From Kozakia baliensis (GTDB lineage: Bacteria; Pseudomonadota; Alphaproteobacteria; Acetobacterales; Acetobacteraceae), in NCBI RefSeq assembly GCF_001787335.1, contig NZ_CP014674.1, forward strand, positions 628,501 through 692,500: a DNA stretch of 64,000 nt, read 5' to 3'. This document shows positions 45,781 to 55,506 of this stretch, in pieces. A model generated the notes under the pieces. It did not search any database, had not been told where the DNA came from, and was given only the letters and a program-made list of their open reading frames with translations. How positions within the stretch are numbered: position 1 is the first letter of the stretch; each line of letters starts with the position of its first letter. The position numbers were made by a program, and so were the translations under genes.

Positions 45781-46776
45781 TTGTTGCGTCCACGTCGCGC
45801 GGATAATCGCCGCTTCCGTCTGGCACTCGGAGCTTCGATCTCCGCGCACGCTCTGTTCGTCGCTTGGTTGCTCGTTCGTATGCCGATGAGCAAGCCACCC
45901 GAGCCGAAAGAACCGCCTCCTATCGAAATGGAGTTCGAGAACGCTGGGCCCCCGGCGGTGCCGCATAAAGCCGATAAACCTGCGCCGAAACCGGCTCCCG
46001 CGCCTGCGCCGGTGCCGAACGATGCGCCACCTTCACCCACGCCGCCTTTGCCGAAGCAGACGGAGGAGCCGCCACCGCCACCTCCGCCGCCGCAACCGGT
46101 GCCGCCGCCTGCTGAAAGCAAGCCGACGCCTCTGCCGCCGGTGAAGATGCCGCCGAAAGTTGTGGATGAATCCGCCGAGCCGTTGAAAGCCGCGCCGCCC
46201 AAGCCGTCGCCGCCTTCGCCATCTCATCAGGTGGCGCCGCCCTCACCGCAGACGCAACCAGTGGACAAACTGCCCGAGACGCCGACTTTCTCGCATATCA
46301 CCCAGCCGAATGCGGCGAAGAAAACGCAGGCGGACTCGCATTCACTGCTGGCGACGTTGGACAGCTTCCGCGCCGACCAAAAGCAGACGCATGCACCGAA
46401 GGCCCGCGCAAATCCGCAGCAGGGTGGTGCGCCTAACGGTGGCGGCGTCCCGAACGGCGATATCACTCGTGCTTTGAGCGCGGCGGATCAGCGCGCCATC
46501 GGTGGCTCGGTGCGTCGTTGCTATGCCGAGGATACGGAGGCGCGCAATTACGCCAGTTTCAGCGCCCATCTGATCGTTACGGTGGATGCAAGCGGGGAGG
46601 CGCGTCTGGCGCGCTTCGCACCCGATACGCAGGCAAAGGTGAACTCGGACCCGTCTTACCGCGCTTTAGCGGAACGAGCGCGGGATGCGGTGTTAAGCCC
46701 GACCTGCTCCAAACTGCCTATTCCGTCCAATCTGTTGGGCAAGACGCACGAATTGCGTTTCGTGTTCCGCCCATGA
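45781..46776 (+). CDS. tolA: Cell envelope integrity protein TolA
   Basis: A 331-residue protein: one N-terminal membrane segment with an SxxxH motif (LGASISAHALFVAWLLV), a long Pro/Lys-rich spacer (about 50-180) and a C-terminal TolA/TonB-like domain (DQRAIGGSVRRCYAEDTEAR, LIVTVDASGEARLARFAPD, LRFVFRP). The Pro/Lys spacer replaces the long Ala/Lys helix of enterobacterial TolA. The start is TTG at 45781. Confidence 0.9.
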   Translation: MLRPRRADNRRFRLALGASISAHALFVAWLLVRMPMSKPPEPKEPPPIEMEFENAGPPAVPHKADKPAPKPAPAPAPVPNDAPPSPTPPLPKQTEEPPPPPPPPQPVPPPAESKPTPLPPVKMPPKVVDESAEPLKAAPPKPSPPSPSHQVAPPSPQTQPVDKLPETPTFSHITQPNAAKKTQADSHSLLATLDSFRADQKQTHAPKARANPQQGGAPNGGGVPNGDITRALSAADQRAIGGSVRRCYAEDTEARNYASFSAHLIVTVDASGEARLARFAPDTQAKVNSDPSYRALAERARDAVLSPTCSKLPIPSNLLGKTHELRFVFRP

Positions 46777-46803
46777 TTTCCCGCACTTAAGAGAAACCAA
46801 TCC

Positions 46804-48168
46804 ATGCGATCCGAAATGCCTTTGATTTCTGACGATCACGCCCAGGAAATTTCCAATCTTTTGTCGCGGCGTCATTTGCTCGGCGCGTCCTTGGCCTCCG
46901 GGCTTATGGCGACGCCGCTTGCCGCTTACGCGCAGAGTGGAAATGGCGGCGGCGAAGCCGAAATTACCGTTGATCAAGCGCGCACGGCCCCAATTCCCAT
47001 CATTATCCCCACCTTGGGGGCGGGACTCGGTCAGCAGATTTCCTCGGTTATTTCTTCGGACTTGGACAGCACCGGGCTGTTCAAGGTGATGGGGGGCGGG
47101 GCTGCCGCTCAAGGCACACCCGATTTCGCCGCGCTCAAGGCGCAAGGTGCGCGCGCCGTCGTCACCGGTTCCGCAAACGGCTCCGGCAGTGTGCGCGTGG
47201 AAATGCGCCTATGGGACGTGCTGACGGGCCAACCGCTTCAAGGCACGGCCTATACCGCTTCCGGCGCGAACTGGCGGCGAATCGCACACATCATCGCTGA
47301 TGTAATCTACGAGCGTATGTTGGGTGAGAAAGGTTATTTCGATACCCGGATCGCCTACATTGCCCGCACGGGTGCGCGTCATCGTCAGACAACCCGTTTG
47401 GCCGTGATGGACCAGGATGGCGCGAATGAGCGGATGCTGACCTCCGGCAGTTGGCTTACGCTAACGCCGCGTTTCAATCCGGTGCGCGATCAGATCGCGT
47501 TCATGTCCTACGCCAACGATCGTCCGCGCGTTTATCTGTTCGATCTTGGCTCCGGCAGCCAGCGTATGTTGGGCGAGTTCGCGGGCATTTCCTTCGCGCC
47601 GCGTTTCTCCCCGAATGGAGGGCAGGTCGTGCTTTCCGCGACGCGTGGCGGCGGGTCGGATATTTTCGTGGTCGATCTGGGATCGGGTGCGAAACGTCAG
47701 ATCACCAGTTCCGGTGCGATCGACACTAGCCCTTGCTATAGCCCGGATGGAAGCCAGATCGTCTTTAACTCTGATCGTGGCGGCACCCCCCAGCTTTACA
47801 TCATGAGCGCATCGGGCGGCGGCGCGCGTCGCCTTTCCTACGGTCAGGGCACTTATGGCTCTCCGGTCTGGTCCCCGCGTGGAGATCTGATCGCCTTCAC
47901 GCGCATTGCGAATGGGCGATTCTCATTGGGCGTTATGGCGCCGGATGGCACGGGCGAACGGATTTTGACCGAAGGCTTCACCGTCGAGAGCCCCACATTC
48001 TGCCCGAATGGTCGCGTCATTGCGTTCTGCCGCCAGTCCGCTTCCGGGGCAGGCGGTGCCGGATTCGCATCCGGAATCGGCTCCATCGACATTACCGGAT
48101 TCCATGAGCGCCCCATTCGCACGAGTACCGGCGCTTCGGACCCGGCTTGGTCGCCTTTGAACGGCTGA
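46804..48168 (+). CDS. tolB: Tol-Pal periplasmic beta-propeller protein TolB
   Basis: A 454-residue TolB with an N-terminal domain (IIIPTLGAGLGQQISSVISSDLDSTGLF, ALKAQGARAVVTGSA) and the six-blade propeller (TRLAVMDQDGANERMLT, FAPRFSPNGGQVVLSATRGGGSDIFVVDL, SPVWSPRGDLIAFTR). The leader is long (about 45 residues) and contains SRRHLLGASLASGLMATPLAAYA, which resembles a twin-arginine signal rather than a plain Sec signal. A hairpin follows the stop. Confidence 0.95.
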   Translation: MRSEMPLISDDHAQEISNLLSRRHLLGASLASGLMATPLAAYAQSGNGGGEAEITVDQARTAPIPIIIPTLGAGLGQQISSVISSDLDSTGLFKVMGGGAAAQGTPDFAALKAQGARAVVTGSANGSGSVRVEMRLWDVLTGQPLQGTAYTASGANWRRIAHIIADVIYERMLGEKGYFDTRIAYIARTGARHRQTTRLAVMDQDGANERMLTSGSWLTLTPRFNPVRDQIAFMSYANDRPRVYLFDLGSGSQRMLGEFAGISFAPRFSPNGGQVVLSATRGGGSDIFVVDLGSGAKRQITSSGAIDTSPCYSPDGSQIVFNSDRGGTPQLYIMSASGGGARRLSYGQGTYGSPVWSPRGDLIAFTRIANGRFSLGVMAPDGTGERILTEGFTVESPTFCPNGRVIAFCRQSASGAGGAGFASGIGSIDITGFHERPIRTSTGASDPAWSPLNG

Positions 48169-48175
48169 TTTTGCG

Positions 48176-48204
48176 CTCCAACGCTCTATTTTGTGGCGTT
48201 GGAG
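48176..48204 (+). other. Perfect inverted repeat in the tolB-pal gap
   Basis: CTCCAACGC and GCGTTGGAG (9-bp arms) around an 11-base loop, starting 8 bases after the tolB stop. No T run follows, so it is a poor intrinsic terminator; it could stabilise the tol mRNA 3' end or lower read-through into pal. Confidence 0.6.
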
Positions 48205-48431
48205 ACACGATCTTGAATTTTATATTAAAAAGGCCGTGACTGGTGCTGCTCTGGTAATCGCAGCGCTTGACCAGTGATCGCTCGTATGAGTATGGCGTTT
48301 CTCGGTCGCCGACATTCGCCAAGCAGTCCGGGTCTTATGTTCCGGTAAGCAAAACGACGGCTGTGACCTTTGTTTTTAGTTATCGTCACGCTTTCTAGTC
48401 CTAAGTAGGACTGTTTTCAGGGTTGGCAGAA

Positions 48432-48908
48432 ATGAATTTCAAGCTTCTCGGCGCGCTTGGCTTGGCAGTTGTCCTTGCCGCATGTTCGGACAAAGCGAAT
48501 ACGGGTGCATCGACAGGCGCTGGTGCGTCGGCTCAGGAAACCGGCGCTGCGCCGGGTAGTGAAGCCGATCTGGTCGCCAACGTCGGCGATCGCGTCTTCT
48601 TCGAATTGAACCAGAATAATCTTTCGAGCGACGCTCAGGCGACGTTGGACAAGCAGGCGGCATGGCTTGCGCGTTATCCGCAGGTCAGCATCCAGATCGC
48701 CGGTAACTGCGATGACCGCGGCACGGAAGAATATAACATCGCTCTCGGTCAACGCCGCGCCAACGCCGCACGTGACTACCTGGTGGCGAAGGGCGTTTCC
48801 CCCTCGCGTATCAGCACGATCTCCTACGGTAAGGATCGTCCCACGGCTGACGGCGATGACGAGCAGTCCTGGGCGCAGAACCGTAACGCGATCACGTCGG
48901 TCAAGTAA
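48432..48908 (+). CDS. pal: Peptidoglycan-associated lipoprotein Pal
   Basis: A 158-residue outer membrane lipoprotein: lipobox VLAAC with Cys18 as the lipidated residue, a Ser/Gly/Ala linker and an OmpA-like peptidoglycan-binding domain (VFFELNQNNLSSDAQATLDKQAAWL, GNCDDRGTEEYNIALGQRRANAARDYL). The ATG at 48432 lies three codons after an in-frame TTG. A 263-base gap after tolB and a terminator behind suggest it is also transcribed separately. Confidence 0.95.
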   Translation: MNFKLLGALGLAVVLAACSDKANTGASTGAGASAQETGAAPGSEADLVANVGDRVFFELNQNNLSSDAQATLDKQAAWLARYPQVSIQIAGNCDDRGTEEYNIALGQRRANAARDYLVAKGVSPSRISTISYGKDRPTADGDDEQSWAQNRNAITSVK

Positions 48909-48941
48909 GACCGTCGATTTCTCGGATGTCGGTATGATGGA

Positions 48942-48975
48942 GCCGGTCGATGCTTATGCGTCGGCCGGTTTTGTT
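48942..48975 (+). terminator. Terminator after pal
   Basis: CCGGTCGATGC pairs, with small mismatches, with GCGTCGGCCGG around a TTAT loop, followed by TTTTGTTTT. Confidence 0.7.
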
Positions 48976-49040
48976 TTATGAGATATCTTACAGGCGTTTG
49001 ATTGAGAAAACGTCGTTGAAACCCAAATGAAAGGGGCGTC

Positions 49041-49895
49041 ATGCGCAGGGTTGCTTCTTCTCGCATTTCCGCCATGTCTTCAGTGACGTTGGCCGTGGGC
49101 CTGCTGCTGGGGACGGCTGGGGTCGCGCAAGCTCAGATCACCAGCCGCGAAGGGATCGAGCTACAGAATCAAATTCAGCAACTCGGCCAACAGGTCAATC
49201 AGTTGCAGACGAACGGAGGCGGCAACAACGCCCCGCAAGCCAGCGCCCCGCCGACCAACCTTCCCGGTGGAGATCTAACGGCACAGCTTCTGGAGCGCGT
49301 TTCGGCGCTTGAAGAGCAAAATCGCGAAATGCGTGGGCAATTGGATCAACTGACGAACCAAGTGCAGCAGCAGAACGCCACACTGTCCAAGCAGATTTCC
49401 GATATGCAATTCGCTGCCCAGAACGGATCGGGTGGTAGTGGCGGCTCATCTGCTGCGTCGGCCTCCGCGCCTGCGAAAGAAGAAAGCGCGCCAGCAGCGG
49501 CCAAACCGGCCACGGCGGCGGATCTGCTGCAATCGGGGCAGGCGGCGCTTCGTTCCCGGGACTATGAAACGGCCCAGTCCAATGCGGAGCGTGCACTGAA
49601 ATCCGCTAAATCCACTAATGGCAAGATGGATGCGCAATTCCTTTTGGCCCAGTCTTTGGCGGGGCAGAAACAATATCGCGAATCCGCTGTCGCCTATTAC
49701 GACGCTTATAATCGTGCTCCGAAGTCTCCGCGTGCACAGGAAGCTTTACTGGGCGTTTCAGCTTCCATGCTGGCCTTGGGTGACAAACATTCGGCTTGCG
49801 AAGCATTGAACAAGCTGCATTCCGAATTTCCGCAGCCGACACCCAAAGTGAAATCCGCCATGACTTCCTTCAAAGGCCGCGCTGGCTGCCATTGA
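49041..49895 (+). CDS. cpoB: Cell division coordinator CpoB (YbgF)
   Basis: A 284-residue periplasmic protein with a signal peptide (ending GVAQAQ), an N-terminal coiled coil with LQNQIQQLGQQVNQLQ and LLERVSALEEQNREMRGQLDQL, a Gly/Ser/Ala linker and C-terminal TPR repeats (LLQSGQAALRSRDYETAQSNAERAL, KMDAQFLLAQSLAGQKQYRESAVAYYDAYNRAP). CpoB links Tol-Pal constriction to septal peptidoglycan synthesis. Its stop overlaps the tilS start (TGATG). Confidence 0.92.
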   Translation: MRRVASSRISAMSSVTLAVGLLLGTAGVAQAQITSREGIELQNQIQQLGQQVNQLQTNGGGNNAPQASAPPTNLPGGDLTAQLLERVSALEEQNREMRGQLDQLTNQVQQQNATLSKQISDMQFAAQNGSGGSGGSSAASASAPAKEESAPAAAKPATAADLLQSGQAALRSRDYETAQSNAERALKSAKSTNGKMDAQFLLAQSLAGQKQYRESAVAYYDAYNRAPKSPRAQEALLGVSASMLALGDKHSACEALNKLHSEFPQPTPKVKSAMTSFKGRAGCH

Positions 49896-51133
49896 TGGCG
49901 TTTTACCCGGTTGGTGCGGAAGAATTCGCGGCCCTGATGACGCCATTAGGGCCGTTTCTGCCTGACCGGCCTGAGTTTCCGATGGCCGTCGCGGTTTCCG
50001 GCGGTGCCGATAGTCTTTGTCTCGCTTGGCTGTTGCGTCGTTGGCGTCGCCATATTCACGCGTTCATCGTGGATCATGGCCTACGTCAGGAGTCGTCGGA
50101 AGAAGCTCGCAACGTTGCGCGACAGCTTGATGCGCTGGATATTCCCAATGACGTTTTGAGTTTGTCCGGCTTGAGACGCGATGCTGCGTTGCAAACGGGC
50201 GCCAGAATGGCGCGGTATGACATATTGAAAGAAAATTGCCGTCAGCGCGGGATTTTAGACCTTCTCGTCGCCCATCATGCTGACGATCAGAGCGAAACAA
50301 TCGCCATTCGCGCAAATGCCCGAAGCGGCCCTCTGGGTCTGGCCGGGATGGCGTTGTGCCGCGAGGGCAGCGACATACGGATTCTCCGGCCCTTATTAAG
50401 TCTTTCGCCGCTCCGTTTGCGCGCGACATTGCGCGCGGCTGGACTTGATTGGGTTGAGGACCCTTCCAACCGGAACGCGAAATTCGAGCGTGTGCGCGTT
50501 CGCCAAAATCTAACCGATGTGGCGCGCCGTGAATTGGCGGAAAACGCTGCGAAACATGGGCGTTTGCGTAATCTGAATGTGAAACGAAACGCCGAAATTC
50601 TCTCGGATGTCGTTTGCCACCCGCTCGGCTTTGTGCGTTTGCCTCTCCAACTTATCGAGCCACCCGCGCTGGCCCAACTTTGGCGAATGATTTCCGGTGC
50701 GCCTTACCTGCCCGATATGAAAGTCATGGAAGCTCTGGTGCATCAGCCGAAACATTACAGTTTTGCTGGGGCAATGCTCTATCCGGCTGGCCGATTAGGA
50801 GAAGGGTGGCTCCTTTCGCGCGAACCCGCCGCCGTTCAGCCCGCAATTCCTGCGATGAGCGGCGCGTTATGGGACAAGCGCTGGAATCTACGCTCGGGGG
50901 AGCATGGTCTTCCCGGATGCGAAATCGGTGCGTTGGGCACGGCGGCTGCGCGTTATCGCCGTTTATCGAAGCTGCCCGCTTTGATCCTGCAGGCGCTTCC
51001 TACGCTGTGTCGTAACAACGAAATTCTTGCGATTCCATCGATCGGCTTCTTCTCGCAACCGCAATTTGCGCAAGTTCGTTTCGAGATGGCGCCCCCGAAT
51101 ATGGCGACGGACGGCTCGATTTGGCAGTTTTGA
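49895..51133 (+). CDS. tilS: tRNA(Ile)-lysidine synthetase TilS
   Basis: A 412-residue PP-loop ATPase with SGGADS at residues 35-40, DHGLRQESSEEA and LVAHHADDQSETIAIR. It puts lysidine on C34 of the tRNA that reads AUA. The ATG at 49895 overlaps the cpoB stop by one base; the open frame continues upstream inside cpoB but is not used. Confidence 0.93.
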   Translation: MAFYPVGAEEFAALMTPLGPFLPDRPEFPMAVAVSGGADSLCLAWLLRRWRRHIHAFIVDHGLRQESSEEARNVARQLDALDIPNDVLSLSGLRRDAALQTGARMARYDILKENCRQRGILDLLVAHHADDQSETIAIRANARSGPLGLAGMALCREGSDIRILRPLLSLSPLRLRATLRAAGLDWVEDPSNRNAKFERVRVRQNLTDVARRELAENAAKHGRLRNLNVKRNAEILSDVVCHPLGFVRLPLQLIEPPALAQLWRMISGAPYLPDMKVMEALVHQPKHYSFAGAMLYPAGRLGEGWLLSREPAAVQPAIPAMSGALWDKRWNLRSGEHGLPGCEIGALGTAAARYRRLSKLPALILQALPTLCRNNEILAIPSIGFFSQPQFAQVRFEMAPPNMATDGSIWQF

Positions 51134-51309
51134 TGCCTTCGTTGTGAAAACTTCACTTCACAGGGCTGGGAACGCGCGTTGTTATGCCTATGTTAAGAAG
51201 CAATGAAATAGGTTCGTTCATGTCCGGAAACGGAAGGTGAGTGACCGAGGGCCTGAGGCGTGACGTCACATGGTCCGAACCTACAGCGTTTGAAACGATA
51301 GAGACCGTG

Positions 51310-53232
51310 ATGAACAATTTTGGCCGCAACCTGGCACTTTGGGTGATCATCATCGTTCTGGTGCTGCTACTGTTTGTGGCGTTTCAGCCGAGCGGAAGCC
51401 AGCATGCGTCGCAACAACTCGCCTATTCCGACTTCGTCACCGATGTTGATCATGGCCGGGTTCGTTCCGTCGTCGTGCAGGACCAGAATATTTCTGGCAC
51501 CTTGACGGATGGCACCTCTTTCGAAACCTATACCCCACCTGATTCGACGCTCATTCCGCGTCTGACTTCCAAGGGCGTGGAAGTCGTCGCCAAGCCGTTG
51601 GATACAGAAGGAAGCCCCATCCTTCGCGCCGTGGCGAACTATCTGCCGATCCTACTGATGCTGGGCGTGGGGATATTGTTCTTCCGCCAGATGCAGTCCG
51701 GTAGCGGTCGCGCGATGGGCTTCGGAAAGTCTCGCGCCCGTCTGCTGACGGAAAAGCAAGGCCGCGTGACCTTCGAAGATGTCGCGGGCATCGACGAAGC
51801 GAAAGCGGAACTTCAGGAAATCGTGGACTTCCTGAAAGACCCACAGAAGTTCACCCGTCTGGGAGGTAAGATTCCTAAAGGCGCGCTTCTGGTCGGACCT
51901 CCGGGCACCGGTAAAACTTTGCTGGCGCGGGCGATCGCGGGTGAGGCCAACGTTCCGTTCTTTACGATCTCCGGCTCGGATTTCGTGGAGATGTTCGTGG
52001 GTGTCGGTGCATCTCGTGTGCGTGATATGTTCGAGCAGGGCAAGAAATCCGCGCCTTGCATCATCTTTATCGATGAAATCGATGCTGTCGGTCGTCATCG
52101 CGGTGCCGGTCTTGGCGGCGGCAATGATGAGCGCGAGCAGACCCTGAACCAGATGCTCGTCGAAATGGACGGTTTCGAAAGCAATGAAGGCGTGATCCTT
52201 ATTGCCGCAACGAACCGCCCCGATGTTCTAGACCCTGCTTTGCTGCGTCCCGGTCGTTTCGATCGTCAGGTCGTCGTGCCGAACCCGGACGTTATGGGCC
52301 GCGAGCGCATCCTGCGCGTTCATATGCGCAAGGTGCCGTTGGCTTCCGATGTCGATCCGAAGATCATCGCGCGTGGAACGCCAGGCTTTTCCGGTGCGGA
52401 CCTTGCCAACCTCGTCAACGAAGCGGCTCTGCTGGCGGCGCGTCTCGGAAAGCGCACGGTGGCGATGCTGGAGTTTGAAAACGCAAAGGACAAGGTGCTG
52501 ATGGGAGCGGAGCGTCGTTCGCTTGTCATGAGCGACGATGAGAAGCGTATGACGGCCTATCATGAAGGCGGCCATGCCCTCTGCGCGATCCTGACGCCAG
52601 GCTGCGATCCGGTTCATAAGGCCACGATCATTCCGCGCGGTCGCGCGCTTGGCTTGGTGATGAGCCTGCCGGAAGGCGATCGTTATTCCAAGAGCAAGTC
52701 CAAATGCCTGGCGGAACTCGTTCTGGCGATGGGTGGACGTGCGGCGGAAGAGATCATCTTCGGCGCGGAAAATGTCTGCACTGGTGCTTCGGGCGACATC
52801 AAGATGGCGACCGATCAGGCCCGTCGTATGATCACCGAATGGGGCATGAGCGAAAAGCTCGGTATGATCTCTTACGGCGATAACGGTCAGGAAGTCTTCC
52901 TTGGCCATTCCGTGACGCAGAACAAGAACGTTTCGGAGCAAACAGCGCGGGAGATTGATCGCGAGATCAAGCAACTTATCGATCACGCCTATCATACAGC
53001 GCATTCGCTCTTGCTGGCGCATATCGACGATCTGCACCGCCTCGCAAAGGCTTTGCTGGAATATGAAACGCTCTCCGGTGAGGAAATCCGCAAAGTGCTC
53101 CATGGTGATCCGATCGATCGCACGGTCGTGGACGATGCCGCGCCGGACAACCGTCGTGCGTCAGTACCGACGACGCGCCCCGGCCCGGCAGGCGGGACGG
53201 GTGGACTGGATCCGGCGCCGCAACCAAGCTGA
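51310..53232 (+). CDS. ftsH: ATP-dependent zinc metalloprotease FtsH
   Basis: A 640-residue membrane AAA+ protease: two N-terminal membrane segments ([19 protein letters not shown] and [15 protein letters not shown]), Walker A GPPGTGKT (about 196-203), the [27 protein letters not shown] region, and the zinc site HEGGH at 418-422. It degrades membrane proteins and short-lived regulators. The start ATG at 51310 opens MNNFGRNL; a longer in-frame extension lacks family similarity. The downstream terminator marks the end of the unit. Confidence 0.97.
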   Translation: MNNFGRNLALWVIIIVLVLLLFVAFQPSGSQHASQQLAYSDFVTDVDHGRVRSVVVQDQNISGTLTDGTSFETYTPPDSTLIPRLTSKGVEVVAKPLDTEGSPILRAVANYLPILLMLGVGILFFRQMQSGSGRAMGFGKSRARLLTEKQGRVTFEDVAGIDEAKAELQEIVDFLKDPQKFTRLGGKIPKGALLVGPPGTGKTLLARAIAGEANVPFFTISGSDFVEMFVGVGASRVRDMFEQGKKSAPCIIFIDEIDAVGRHRGAGLGGGNDEREQTLNQMLVEMDGFESNEGVILIAATNRPDVLDPALLRPGRFDRQVVVPNPDVMGRERILRVHMRKVPLASDVDPKIIARGTPGFSGADLANLVNEAALLAARLGKRTVAMLEFENAKDKVLMGAERRSLVMSDDEKRMTAYHEGGHALCAILTPGCDPVHKATIIPRGRALGLVMSLPEGDRYSKSKSKCLAELVLAMGGRAAEEIIFGAENVCTGASGDIKMATDQARRMITEWGMSEKLGMISYGDNGQEVFLGHSVTQNKNVSEQTAREIDREIKQLIDHAYHTAHSLLLAHIDDLHRLAKALLEYETLSGEEIRKVLHGDPIDRTVVDDAAPDNRRASVPTTRPGPAGGTGGLDPAPQPS

Positions 53233-53243
53233 TACGTTGAGAG

Positions 53244-53268
53244 AAAGGGGGCTTCGGCCTCCTTTTTT
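53244..53268 (+). terminator. Terminator after ftsH
   Basis: AGGGGGC, a TTCG tetraloop and GCCTCCT form a stable hairpin, followed by a run of T. Confidence 0.85.
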
Positions 53269-53340
53269 GTATGGTAGCAAAATTGCCATAATGCTCTACG
53301 AGAAGCACAGATTGCCGGATTTTTAGAACTAAGGTCAGAA

Positions 53341-54708
53341 ATGAGCGATAGCCGCAGCAAACCTCGTAAATTATTTGGCACCGATGGAATCCGAGGAACT
53401 GCCAATACACCGCCGATGACCGTGGAAGTGGCGCAACGCTTAGGACAAGCTGCGGGGCTGCACTTTACGCGCGGAACGCATCGTCACCGCGTCGTGCTCG
53501 GTAAGGATACGCGGCTATCCGGATATATGATCGAGTGCGCACTGGTTTCTGGCTTCCTCTCGGCAGGGATGGAGGTAACGCTTGTCGGCCCCCTGCCGAC
53601 GCCTGCCATCGCGATGCTGACACGTTCGCTTCGGGCCGATCTGGGTGTTATGATTTCGGCATCCCACAACCCGTTCGGCGATAACGGCATCAAGCTGTTC
53701 GGCCCGGATGGTTTCAAATTGTCGGATGAGGTCGAAAGCAAGATCGAATCTTTGATGGAGGACGATTTGACGGGGAAGCTGGCGCCTCCCGATCAAATCG
53801 GTCGTGCTTCTCGCCTGAACGACGCTGCTGGGCGTTATATCGAGAACGCCAAAGCGTCCTTCCCACGAGGCTATCGGCTGGATGGTTTGAAGATCGTCGT
53901 TGATTGTGCGAATGGCTCTGCTTACCGCGTCGCGCCAACGGCTTTGTGGGAATTGGGGGCGGAAGTCATCCGCCTTGGCTGTGAACCGGATGGCTTGAAT
54001 ATCAATGACGGTTGCGGTTCGACCCATCCGCAGAAATTGTGTCAGGCGGTCGTCGAAAATAATGCGGACATTGGAATCGCGCTCGATGGAGACGCGGATC
54101 GCGTCATTATCAGCGATGAGCAAGGGCAGCTTGTCGATGGCGATCAGATTTTAGGTTTGATCGCGCGCTTCCTGCGCCAGCGCGGACGCCTGCAAACCGA
54201 CAATGTCATTGCCACCGTTATGTCCAATATGGGCTTGGAGCGTTTCCTGAAAGAGCAAGGCATTACGCTTCAACGTACGGCAGTAGGCGATCGTTACGTT
54301 GTGGAACGGATGCGTGAACTCGGCGCGAATGTCGGCGGTGAGCAATCCGGGCATATGATTCTGTCTGATTATGCGACGACAGGTGATGGTCTGATGGCTG
54401 CATTGCAGGTTTTGGCCGTCATCGTTGAAACGCAGCGCCCGGCGAGCGAAGTCTGCCGCGTTTTCCAACCTTACCCACAACTCTTGCGCAATGTGCGCTT
54501 CCAAGGCACCAATCCGCTGGGAAGTGCGGCTCTCGAAGATGCCAAGAAATGGGCTGAGGACCGACTTTCCGGTAAGGGCCGTTTGGTTCTGCGTGCCAGC
54601 GGAACGGAACCGCTTATTCGCGTGATGGTGGAGGCCGAGGATTCTGCTCTGGTGGAAGAAGTGGTCGAATATGTGTGCGAAGCAGTTCGCCGCGCGACCC
54701 AGGACTGA
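53341..54708 (+). CDS. glmM: Phosphoglucosamine mutase GlmM
   Basis: A 455-residue enzyme making glucosamine-1-phosphate for peptidoglycan and LPS. It has [13 protein letters not shown] at the start, the phosphoserine loop [18 protein letters not shown] (Ser108), the metal loop [10 protein letters not shown] and the sugar-binding GGEQSGHMI. Next to ftsH, as in many proteobacteria. The start has AAGGT upstream. Confidence 0.97.
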   Translation: MSDSRSKPRKLFGTDGIRGTANTPPMTVEVAQRLGQAAGLHFTRGTHRHRVVLGKDTRLSGYMIECALVSGFLSAGMEVTLVGPLPTPAIAMLTRSLRADLGVMISASHNPFGDNGIKLFGPDGFKLSDEVESKIESLMEDDLTGKLAPPDQIGRASRLNDAAGRYIENAKASFPRGYRLDGLKIVVDCANGSAYRVAPTALWELGAEVIRLGCEPDGLNINDGCGSTHPQKLCQAVVENNADIGIALDGDADRVIISDEQGQLVDGDQILGLIARFLRQRGRLQTDNVIATVMSNMGLERFLKEQGITLQRTAVGDRYVVERMRELGANVGGEQSGHMILSDYATTGDGLMAALQVLAVIVETQRPASEVCRVFQPYPQLLRNVRFQGTNPLGSAALEDAKKWAEDRLSGKGRLVLRASGTEPLIRVMVEAEDSALVEEVVEYVCEAVRRATQD

Positions 54709-54715
54709 TTGATTG

Positions 54716-55504
54716 ATGCACGGGCGTATTCTTAGCATTGCGGGAAGCGATTCCGGTGGTGGAGCTGGAATTCAGGCGGATATCAAAACCATCACAGCGC
54801 TTGATGGCTTCGCGATGACGGCTATCACCGCCTTAACCGCTCAGAATACGCAGGGTGTGCAAGGAATTTTGTCGGTCGCGCCGGAATTCGTACAGCTGCA
54901 AATCCGTTCGGTTCTGGACGACCTTGGAGCGGATAGCATCAAAATCGGGATGCTCGGCGCACCGGAATTGATCGAAGCCGTGGCTGACGTCTTGGATGCT
55001 TATCCCGATATTCCCTGCGTGCTGGACCCGGTGATGATCTCGACAAGTGGTGCCAGACTGCTTCCCGAAAGCGGCATGAGCAGCATATGCGTGCGCTTGT
55101 TTCCTCATGCAGCAGTGTTGACGCCTAATATTCCGGAAGCGGAAATGCTGCTTGGTCGCACGATATCGACCGTTCCCGAAATGATCGAAGCAGGCCAAGC
55201 GCTATGTGAGCGCGGGCCGAAGGCCGTTTTAATAAAGGGCGGCCATTTGAACGATGCGGTTTTGACGGATGTATTGGTTTCCTCTGAAGGTGTGAGTACT
55301 TTTTCGGACGCCAAAATTCCGACATGCCATACGCATGGAACCGGATGTTCGCTGGCGAGCGCCATTGCCACAGGATTGGCGCAGAATCTTTCTTTGCCAG
55401 AAGCCGTCATACGCGCGCGTCTTTATGTGCGTAAGGCGATCGAAACAGCGCCACCTTACGGGCAGGGAAGGGCACGTCCTATGAACCATGCTGTAACGCT
55501 CTAG
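54716..55504 (+). CDS. thiD: Hydroxymethylpyrimidine/phosphomethylpyrimidine kinase ThiD
   Basis: A 262-residue ribokinase-fold kinase of thiamine synthesis: ILSIAGSDSGGGAGIQADIKT, TAITALTAQNTQGVQGI, IKIGMLGAPELIEAV, VLDPVMISTSG, and the active-site HTHGTGCSLASAIATGLA. The ATG at 54716 follows an in-frame TTG. It starts 7 bases after glmM and ends two bases from the convergent ctrA stop. Confidence 0.95.
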   Translation: MHGRILSIAGSDSGGGAGIQADIKTITALDGFAMTAITALTAQNTQGVQGILSVAPEFVQLQIRSVLDDLGADSIKIGMLGAPELIEAVADVLDAYPDIPCVLDPVMISTSGARLLPESGMSSICVRLFPHAAVLTPNIPEAEMLLGRTISTVPEMIEAGQALCERGPKAVLIKGGHLNDAVLTDVLVSSEGVSTFSDAKIPTCHTHGTGCSLASAIATGLAQNLSLPEAVIRARLYVRKAIETAPPYGQGRARPMNHAVTL

Positions 55505-55506
55505 GC

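Noticed and set aside
51255-51272. GTGACGTCAC palindrome upstream of ftsH
   Set aside because: A single 10-bp palindrome in GC-rich DNA is likely by chance, and no matching second site or known regulator is evident.
52561-52575. HEGGH in FtsH as a defective zinc site
   Set aside because: The HExxH pattern is intact; the Gly for Ala change is a conservative variant of the family HEAGH.
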